Below are positions 57,875 to 64,000 of a stretch of 64,000 nucleotides of DNA, piece by piece. The notes below the pieces were generated by a model, which saw nothing but the letters and a program-made list of their open reading frames with translations, searched no databases and was not told the DNA's origin. The first letter of the stretch is position 1. Each line of letters begins with the position of its first letter. This DNA is from Vibrio sp. S17_S38 (lineage in GTDB: Bacteria; Pseudomonadota; Gammaproteobacteria; Enterobacterales; Vibrionaceae): NCBI RefSeq assembly GCF_014694375.1, contig NZ_JAAUWW010000008.1, positions 87,579 through 151,578 on the forward strand, in the 5' to 3' direction. A program made the position numbers and the translations under genes.

Positions 57875-58330
57875 ATGAAAAAAATTGATTTAAAAATCCT
57901 CGACAGTCGTATTGGCAAACAATTTCCACTTCCTGCTTATGCAACTGAAGGTTCTGCAGGCTTAGATTTACGAGCTTGTTTAGATGACGCGCTGACGGTT
58001 GAACCAGGCCAAACTCATTTAGTTCCAACCGGTCTTGCCATTCATATTGGCGATCCTAGTTTAGCGGCCACCATCCTACCTCGCTCAGGTTTAGGTCATA
58101 AGCACGGTATTGTATTGGGTAATTTAGTGGGTTTAATTGACTCCGATTATCAGGGGCAATTGATGGTTTCAGTGTGGAATAGAGGCCAAGATACCTTTAC
58201 CATTGAACCGGGCGATCGAATTGCTCAGTTAATGTTTGTTCCTGTCATCCAAGCTGAGTTTAATCTGGTTGAAGATTTTAATGAAAGTGATCGTGGAGAA
58301 GGCGGTTTCGGACATTCAGGGAAAAGCTAA
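57875..58330 (+). CDS. dut: Deoxyuridine triphosphatase
   Basis: 151-residue trimeric dUTPase, hydrolysing dUTP to dUMP. Motifs in order: 1 GSAGLDLRA, 2 [10 protein letters not shown], 3 [11 protein letters not shown], 4 [10 protein letters not shown], 5 [11 protein letters not shown]. Full length; the usual coaBC-dut-slmA order. Confidence 0.97.
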   Translation: MKKIDLKILDSRIGKQFPLPAYATEGSAGLDLRACLDDALTVEPGQTHLVPTGLAIHIGDPSLAATILPRSGLGHKHGIVLGNLVGLIDSDYQGQLMVSVWNRGQDTFTIEPGDRIAQLMFVPVIQAEFNLVEDFNESDRGEGGFGHSGKS

Positions 58331-58340
58331 TAGCTTATTC

Positions 58341-58379
58341 GTCATCCCAAAAGTGAAGAATAAGCAGTTTAGGATCACC
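58341..58379 (-). repeat. Degenerate left-type palindromic element after dut
   Basis: GTCATCCCAAAAGTGAAG start and TTTAGGATCACC end, 10 nt past the dut stop codon. The partner element is not clear, so this looks like a decayed copy. Confidence 0.5.
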
Positions 58380-58450
58380 CTATTGCGCTGCAGGACGGAT
58401 GAAACTTACCAATATTCGCTTTAAACCAAATAATCAAAGGAAATCGCCCC

Positions 58451-59041
58451 ATGGCTGGCCCTAAAAAACACAATCGCCGCGAAGAGATTTTGCAAGCCTT
58501 AGCCCAGATGCTGGAATCAACCGATGGCGCTTCACGCATTACTACCGCAAAACTGGCTAAACAAGTCGGTGTTTCAGAAGCGGCGCTATATCGTCACTTT
58601 CCTAGCAAAGCGAGAATGTTTGAAGGTTTAATTGAATTTATCGAAGATGCGCTATTGTCCCGTATCAACCGTATTCTCGATGAAGAAAAAGACACGCTCA
58701 AACGTATCCGTTTAGTTCTACAATTATTACTTGCCTTTGCTGAACGTAATCCTGGATTATCTCGTATTATGTCAGGTCATGCTCTTATGTTTGAAAATGA
58801 GCGCCTGCGTAGTCGTATCAACCAATTATTTGACCGAATTGAAGCCCAGTTGCGTCAAATATTACGCGAACGCCAATTACGAGAAGGAAAAAGCTTTCCG
58901 GTTAGTGAGTCGGTTCTCGCCGCTCAATTACTCGGGCAAGTCGAAGGCAGCTTAAACCGCTTTGTTCGTTCTGATTTTAAGTATCAGCCAATGGCGAATT
59001 TTGAGCAGTACTGGGAATTATTAAGAGCACAAATAGAGTAA
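58451..59041 (+). CDS. slmA: Nucleoid occlusion factor SlmA
   Basis: 196-residue TetR-fold protein (formerly ttk) that binds palindromic DNA and blocks FtsZ assembly over the nucleoid. HTH at about 28-50 ([20 protein letters not shown]). Full family length and standard location after dut. Confidence 0.96.
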   Translation: MAGPKKHNRREEILQALAQMLESTDGASRITTAKLAKQVGVSEAALYRHFPSKARMFEGLIEFIEDALLSRINRILDEEKDTLKRIRLVLQLLLAFAERNPGLSRIMSGHALMFENERLRSRINQLFDRIEAQLRQILRERQLREGKSFPVSESVLAAQLLGQVEGSLNRFVRSDFKYQPMANFEQYWELLRAQIE

Positions 59042-59045
59042 TAAG

Positions 59046-60017
59046 ATGTCAGATAAAAAAGCTTCGCCTCAATCAGAATCTTTAGTGAACTTCATTCCGC
59101 CAAAGTTTTCACTGTCTTTATTACACCCTAAATACTGGGGGGTATGGTTTGGCTTTGGTTTATTAGCATTGTTAGTCAACATTTTACCTTACCGTGTTCA
59201 ATTTTGGCTTGGGCGTGGATTAGGTCTCTTTGCCATGTTCGTCGCCAAAAAGCGTGTTCATGTTGCTCGTCGAAATTTGGACCTCTGTTTTCCCGAACTC
59301 AGCAACACTCGCCGCGATTATATTGTAAAAGAAAACTTCAAAAATACTGGCTTTGCTTTATTTGAAAGCGCCATCGCTTGGTTTTGGCCAAACTGGCGTT
59401 TAAAGCGAATTGTGGGATATCACCACGTCGATCGTTTAACCAAGTTTGAAGATGAAGGTCGAGGAACATTGATCTGTGGAGTGCATGCATTAAACGTAGA
59501 GCTGACCGCTCGCTGCTGTTCGTTATTCTCTCCTGGCTATGGCGTATATCGACCGCATGACAATCCAGCTTACAACTATATTCAGCATTGGGGCCGTACT
59601 CGTTTTGGTAACATTATGGTCGATCGTAAAGACGTCAAAGGCATGCTGAAAGTTCTGCGTAAAGGTAAAAAACTATTTTATCTTCCTGATCATGATTATG
59701 GCTCAAAGAATGCGGTCTTCGTCCCTTTATTTGCAGTAGATGAAGCCAGCACCACCATGGGTACAGGTGTATTAATTGATGCCAGCAAATGCGCAGTTCT
59801 ACCTGTTTCATGCTTTAGAACTGGCTTTCGTTATGACTTCAGAATTGAACAAGATATTAGCCATCAATTTCCACGTCGAGATGCTGAAGGTGCTGCACGC
59901 GTAATGAATCAAGTAGTTGAGAAACTCATTTTGCGTGGCGGAGATCAATGGATGTGGGTGCATAAGCGCTTTAAAAGTATGCCAGATGGACAAAATAAAG
60001 GCATTCGCTACAAATAA
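59046..60017 (+). CDS. Lipid A late acyltransferase (LpxL/LpxM/LpxN family)
   Basis: 323 residues. One N-terminal membrane segment (about 34-55), catalytic HX4E in GVHALNVELTAR (His near 147), and RKDVKGMLKVLRKGKKLFYL. It adds a secondary acyl chain to Kdo-lipid IVA. The HX4E form matches LpxL more than LpxM (HX4D). V. cholerae has two acyltransferase genes next to slmA; only one is seen here. 4 bp after slmA. Confidence 0.88.
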   Translation: MSDKKASPQSESLVNFIPPKFSLSLLHPKYWGVWFGFGLLALLVNILPYRVQFWLGRGLGLFAMFVAKKRVHVARRNLDLCFPELSNTRRDYIVKENFKNTGFALFESAIAWFWPNWRLKRIVGYHHVDRLTKFEDEGRGTLICGVHALNVELTARCCSLFSPGYGVYRPHDNPAYNYIQHWGRTRFGNIMVDRKDVKGMLKVLRKGKKLFYLPDHDYGSKNAVFVPLFAVDEASTTMGTGVLIDASKCAVLPVSCFRTGFRYDFRIEQDISHQFPRRDAEGAARVMNQVVEKLILRGGDQWMWVHKRFKSMPDGQNKGIRYK

Positions 60018-60070
60018 ATTTAGCGCCTAATTTTGCACAAGTTCACCATTGCACTCATAAGAGAATATTC

Positions 60071-62188
60071 ATGCCCAATGCCACCTTGTTATCTGCTATG
60101 CCTCTCTCTTCACTTTCAGGTGTTGGTGCAAAAGTAGCGGAAAAACTCAGTAAAATTGGGCTGAAAACCATTCAAGATCTGCTGTTTCATCTTCCGTTAC
60201 GTTATGAAGATCGCACTCGTATTTACCCAATGCCACAATTGCATGCAGGATTATTTGCTGCCGTTCAAGGTAAAGTGATGCATTGCGATACCCATTTCGG
60301 GCGCCGAAAAATGCTGACAGTTAAAATCAGTGATGGCAATGGCACCGTCACGTTACGCTTTTTCAATTTTAATGCTGGTATGAAAAACAGCTTTGCTGAA
60401 GGTCGCCTTCTTTATGCTTATGGTGAAATAAAGCGTGGCGGGATCGGGCTTGAAATCATGCATCCAGATTATCATTTCATTACCAGTGAAGATGGCCCAG
60501 AGCTTGAACAAACGCTAACCCCAATTTATCCAACCACCGAAGGTCTGCGTCAAACCACCTTAAAAAACCTCACTGACCAAGCATTAGATCTGCTTGATAA
60601 AGCCGCCGTGGGTGAACTGTTACCCAATGGTTTATACGATCATCAAATTTCACTAAATCAAGCGCTGCATATTATTCATCGCCCGCATCCTAGTTTGAAT
60701 ATGCAAGAGTTTGAGCAAGGTAAACATCCCGCTCAACGCCGCTTAATCATGGAAGAACTATTGGCACAAAATCTGTCCATGTTAGATATTCGTAGCCAAG
60801 GGCAACAAGACTCAGCGCTGCCACTGACCTGCTCTGGAACACTTAAACAGCAACTACTCGCCACCTTGCCTTTTACTCCGACCAATGCACAAGCACGAGT
60901 GGTGCAAGAGATCGAAAGCGATTTGATCAAACCTCACCCAATGATGCGTTTAGTACAAGGCGATGTTGGTTCAGGTAAAACCTTAGTTGCAGTATTGGCG
61001 GCAACGCAGGCACTAGAACAAGGTTATCAAGTGGCATTAATGGCACCAACGGAATTACTAGCAGAACAGCATGCAATTAATTTTGCGCAGTGGTTAGAGC
61101 CTCTCGGCATCAAAGTTGGCTGGCTATCAGGAAAAATAAAAGGTAAAGCCAAGCAAACACAGTTGGATACGATTAAGTCTGGCGAAGCAAAAATGGTAGT
61201 TGGCACTCATGCGCTATTCCAAGAACAGGTCGTATTTGATCATTTAGCCTTAGTGATCATCGATGAACAGCATCGATTTGGTGTCCATCAACGATTAGAG
61301 CTGCGAGAAAAAGGCAAAAAACACATCGGTAATAATCAAACCGCCAATTATCCACATCAATTAATTATGACGGCGACACCGATTCCCCGAACCCTCGCTA
61401 TGACAGCCTATGCCGATCTTGAAACCTCGGTGATTGACGAGCTTCCACCGGGGAGAACACCTATTCAAACAGTGGCGATTGCCGATACTCGCCGCCAAGA
61501 TATTGTAGAACGAGTCCGTTTAGCCTGCGGCTCTGTCGCGGATGGAAAAGAAGGCAAGCAAGCGTATTGGGTGTGTACTTTAATTGATGAATCTGAAGTA
61601 TTAGAAGCACAAGCGGCGGCTGATACGGCCGAAGAATTACAGCGTCAATTACCTGAACTTAATATTGGTTTAGTTCATGGACGGATGAAGCCAGCCGAAA
61701 AACAACGGGTTATGCAACAGTTCAAACAAGGCGAGCTACAGTTATTAGTTGCGACCACCGTGATTGAAGTTGGAGTGGATGTACCTAATGCCAGCTTAAT
61801 GATCATCGAAAACCCTGAGCGTTTAGGGTTATCTCAATTACACCAATTACGTGGTCGAGTGGGACGAGGTTCAGTCGCCAGCCACTGTGTATTACTTTAT
61901 CACGCACCATTATCGAAAACAGCCCAAAAGCGCTTAGGTGTACTACGCGAAAGCAATGATGGTTTTGTCATTGCACAAAAAGATTTGGAAATTCGGGGTC
62001 CTGGAGAAGTACTTGGCACGAAACAAACAGGAGTAGCTGATTTTAAAATCGCCGAGCTCATGAGAGACCAATACTTGATCCCCGAAGTACAACGCATCGC
62101 ACGCCATATTCACCAACAATATCCCCAAAATGCTAAGGCGATAATTTCAAGGTGGCTTGGCGATCGAGATATTTATGTTAAGGCTTAA
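60071..62188 (+). CDS. recG: ATP-dependent DNA helicase RecG
   Basis: 705 residues (E. coli 693). N-terminal wedge/OB domain, superfamily-2 helicase motifs QGDVGSGKTLVA (I), IIDEQHRFG (II, DEQH), TATPIPRTL (III), and GRVGRGSVASHCVLL (VI). Regresses stalled forks and processes Holliday junctions. Complete; slightly extended N terminus. Confidence 0.97.
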   Translation: MPNATLLSAMPLSSLSGVGAKVAEKLSKIGLKTIQDLLFHLPLRYEDRTRIYPMPQLHAGLFAAVQGKVMHCDTHFGRRKMLTVKISDGNGTVTLRFFNFNAGMKNSFAEGRLLYAYGEIKRGGIGLEIMHPDYHFITSEDGPELEQTLTPIYPTTEGLRQTTLKNLTDQALDLLDKAAVGELLPNGLYDHQISLNQALHIIHRPHPSLNMQEFEQGKHPAQRRLIMEELLAQNLSMLDIRSQGQQDSALPLTCSGTLKQQLLATLPFTPTNAQARVVQEIESDLIKPHPMMRLVQGDVGSGKTLVAVLAATQALEQGYQVALMAPTELLAEQHAINFAQWLEPLGIKVGWLSGKIKGKAKQTQLDTIKSGEAKMVVGTHALFQEQVVFDHLALVIIDEQHRFGVHQRLELREKGKKHIGNNQTANYPHQLIMTATPIPRTLAMTAYADLETSVIDELPPGRTPIQTVAIADTRRQDIVERVRLACGSVADGKEGKQAYWVCTLIDESEVLEAQAAADTAEELQRQLPELNIGLVHGRMKPAEKQRVMQQFKQGELQLLVATTVIEVGVDVPNASLMIIENPERLGLSQLHQLRGRVGRGSVASHCVLLYHAPLSKTAQKRLGVLRESNDGFVIAQKDLEIRGPGEVLGTKQTGVADFKIAELMRDQYLIPEVQRIARHIHQQYPQNAKAIISRWLGDRDIYVKA

Positions 62189-62197
62189 GAATCGTTT

Positions 62198-62305
62198 GTC
62201 ATCTCAAAAGTAAGGTACATGCTATTGGGATATCCAACAACTCGTTGAAATTCTAATTACGCAAAAAAACCTGAACTGGACTCCTTCATCATTTTTCAAG
62301 GTGAC
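62198..62305. repeat. Degenerate palindromic element pair after recG
   Basis: Left half 62198-62234 (GTCATCTCAAAAG start) and right half 62269-62305 (ACCTGAACTGG start, TTCAAGGTGAC end), 10 nt past the recG stop. Same left/right arrangement as intact pairs but with several changes. Confidence 0.6.
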
Positions 62306-62337
62306 AAATTTAATACCTGTCCCGTTCCACTCAAAAA

Positions 62338-62375
62338 AGGCAAACGTTTGCTTTTTAGTGTCAAATTCCTATAAT
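62338..62375 (+). promoter_or_regulatory. PurR-like operator overlapping the xanP promoter
   Basis: Perfect 12-bp palindrome GCAAACGTTTGC at 62340-62351, the core of the PurR consensus (ACGCAAACGTTTTCGT-like). A perfect TATAAT (-10) is at 62370-62375; the weak -35 (TTGCTT, 62348-62353) overlaps the operator, as expected for purine repression. Confidence 0.72.
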
Positions 62376-62431
62376 ACGCATCTTAATATACTGACTACTT
62401 AGTCAATATTCTTGCGGAATAAAGGATCCCC

Positions 62432-63799
62432 ATGAACACGCCCAATGCACCGCGCCCAACTGAATTAGTCTACCAACTCAATGAACGCCCACCGCTACCG
62501 CAAACGTTATTTGCAGCCTTACAACATTTGTTAGCCATGTTTGTTGCTGTGATCACGCCTTCTCTTATTATTTGCCAATCTTTGGGCGTGCCAACTGATC
62601 AAACCAATACCATCATTAGCATGTCTTTATTTGCATCTGGAATTTGTTCTTTTATTCAAATTCGAACTATTGGGCCAATTGGTTCAGGGCTACTTTCGAT
62701 CCAAGGCACCAGCTTTAACTTCCTCGGTCCAATTATCGGGGCAGGTTTATCGCTTAAAGCTGGAGGCGCATCGATTGAAACCATGATGGCCGCCATTTTT
62801 GGTACCATTTTAGTCGCTTCTAGCGCTGAAATTCTGCTTTCTCGTATTTTGCAGTACGCTCAAAAAATCATTACGCCATTAGTGTCTGGTATTGTGGTAA
62901 CGCTCATTGGCTTAACCTTGATTCAAATTGGGTTAGTTTCCATTGGTGGTGGCTATGGTGCGATGGCCAATAATACTTTTGGCAGCTTAGATAACTTGGC
63001 TTTAGCGGGAATAGTATTAGGCTTAATTGTGATATTAAACCGTGCTAAAAATCCATACTTACGCGTAGCATCCATTGTGATTGCCATGTTTGCTGGCTGT
63101 ATTGCCGCCTACTTTATGGGCATGCTAGATTTCAGCCAACCCACTACACACAAAATGATTGCACTACCGATCCCAATGCAGTTTGGCCTTGATTTTGATT
63201 GGTCTTTATTTATCCCACTGGTTCTGATCTTTTTGATCACGGCTCTAGAAGCCATTGGTGATATTACCGCGACCTCTGAAGTATCAGGTGAACCGGTTGA
63301 TGGTCCAATTTATTTAAAACGCATTAAGGGTGGTGTTTTAGCCGATGGTTTGAACTCAGCCATTGCGGCAATTTTCAATAGCTTTCCTAACTCAACTTTC
63401 AGCCAAAATAACGGCATCATTATGCTCACAGGTGTTGCGAGTCGTTATGTCGGTTACTTCATCTCGGCAATGTTGGTTTTATTAGGCTTATTCCCAGGTG
63501 TGGCTAATTTTGTGCAGCTAATTCCTGAGCCAGTTTTGGGCGGAGCCACCATCGTGATGTTCGGCACCATTGCAGCTGCTGGTGTGCGCATCATTTCGCG
63601 AGTTGATCTTGATCGTCGCGCGATTTTGATCATGGCGTTGTCTTTCTCTATGGGACTTGGTATTGCGCAAAAACCAGAAATTCTGCAATTTATGCCTGAT
63701 GTGATCAAAAGTATTTTCTCATCTGGTGTCTCTGCAGGTGGGATCACCGCTATATTGCTGAGCATGTTTTTGCCAGCAACCGCTCATAAACAAGACTAA
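62432..63799 (+). CDS. xanP: Xanthine permease, NCS2 family
   Basis: 455 residues, about fourteen membrane segments. NCS2 motifs [16 protein letters not shown] (TM3), [14 protein letters not shown] (TM8) and [15 protein letters not shown] (TM10). The pattern and the recG neighbourhood match XanP, a proton-coupled xanthine importer; uric acid or guanine specificity cannot be excluded. A PurR-like operator upstream supports a purine substrate. AAGGA site before the ATG. Confidence 0.88.
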   Translation: MNTPNAPRPTELVYQLNERPPLPQTLFAALQHLLAMFVAVITPSLIICQSLGVPTDQTNTIISMSLFASGICSFIQIRTIGPIGSGLLSIQGTSFNFLGPIIGAGLSLKAGGASIETMMAAIFGTILVASSAEILLSRILQYAQKIITPLVSGIVVTLIGLTLIQIGLVSIGGGYGAMANNTFGSLDNLALAGIVLGLIVILNRAKNPYLRVASIVIAMFAGCIAAYFMGMLDFSQPTTHKMIALPIPMQFGLDFDWSLFIPLVLIFLITALEAIGDITATSEVSGEPVDGPIYLKRIKGGVLADGLNSAIAAIFNSFPNSTFSQNNGIIMLTGVASRYVGYFISAMLVLLGLFPGVANFVQLIPEPVLGGATIVMFGTIAAAGVRIISRVDLDRRAILIMALSFSMGLGIAQKPEILQFMPDVIKSIFSSGVSAGGITAILLSMFLPATAHKQD

Positions 63800-63823
63800 A
63801 AATTAACATTCAAGTTGATGGTT

Positions 63824-63989
63824 GGAGATCCTGAACTGCGTTCCTTCGTCACTTTTCAGGATGACGGGAATTTAACGCTGTCATCCCAAAATCGAGGCAC
63901 GAGCTGTTTGGGAACTCCAACAACATGTTGAAATTCAAACTAGCAGTAGGTGCTCCTGAGCTGCATTCTTCGTCACTTTTCAGGATGAC
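63824..63989. repeat. Three palindromic elements after xanP
   Basis: Plus element 63824-63865 starts 24 nt after the xanP stop. Then an inverted pair: minus, left-type subfamily 63880-63918 (GTCATCCCAAAATCG start, TTTGGGAACTCC end) and plus 63949-63989. This pair is the clearest example of the two subfamilies combined. Confidence 0.85.
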
Positions 63990-64000
63990 GGGAATTTAAC

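Overview
The window is chromosomal DNA of a low-GC gammaproteobacterium, almost certainly a Vibrionaceae member (Vibrio or a close relative). The evidence is gene order and protein type: hldD-waaF ... waaA-kdkA ... coaD-mutM-rpmG-rpmB-radC-coaBC-dut-slmA-late acyltransferase-recG-xanP is the Vibrio arrangement around the LPS core locus, and the metallo-beta-lactamase-fold gene rjg next to hldD (gmhD) is the classic Vibrio marker for the O-antigen/capsule site. No rRNA, tRNA, CRISPR array or IS element was seen.

Layout. (1) 1-17981, housekeeping: efp and its modifying enzyme epmB (divergent), a LysR regulator, an AcuI-type acrylyl-CoA reductase, an MgtC-like membrane protein, a ModF-like double ATPase, the oxygen-dependent folate-independent methionine synthase pair mesX-mesD, a small periplasmic helical protein, groES-groEL, a MATE exporter, gpmI-envC and a DHH phosphoesterase. 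(2) 18078-19306: a tandem array built from palindromic elements and copies of the 3' end of ugd. (3) 19286-32680, minus strand: one surface-polysaccharide operon read from wzz towards ugd. It carries an RfaH-type ops/JUMPstart leader, wzz, a dead epimerase remnant, wzx, a glycosyltransferase, a wzy-like polymerase, another glycosyltransferase, fnlA-fnlB-fnlC (UDP-L-FucNAc synthesis), wbuB, wbuC, wecA-type initiator and ugd. This is a Wzx/Wzy-dependent O-antigen or capsule containing N-acetyl-L-fucosamine. (4) 32797-35112: rjg, a cluster of palindromic elements and a small GIY-YIG nuclease gene bracketed by two inverted elements. (5) 35246-53747: the LPS core/lipid A assembly locus in three blocks (hldD to waaL, plus; kdkA to the PIG-L deacetylase, minus; an LtaS-like transferase to coaD and a GT32-like gene, plus). 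It holds several probable decorating enzymes: Stealth phosphotransferase, two acetyltransferases, a PIG-L deacetylase, a YejM/PbgA-like protein and an LtaS-like phosphotransferase. (6) 53947-63799: mutM, rpmG/rpmB, radC, coaBC, dut, slmA, a lipid A late acyltransferase, recG and xanP with a PurR-like operator.

The most unusual feature is a family of about 42-bp imperfect palindromes (ends GGAGATCCTGAAC and TTCAGGATGAC), more than 20 copies here. Many form head-to-head pairs, almost all lie just after stop codons, some have been tandemly amplified together with the tail of the adjacent gene (ugd, MATE), and one pair encloses the GIY-YIG nuclease gene. That arrangement fits a nuclease-dependent, REPIN-like mobile system. 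A second striking feature is a perfect ten-unit hexanucleotide repeat inside the essential Kdo transferase gene waaA. All calls come from reading the sequence; no database search was run.
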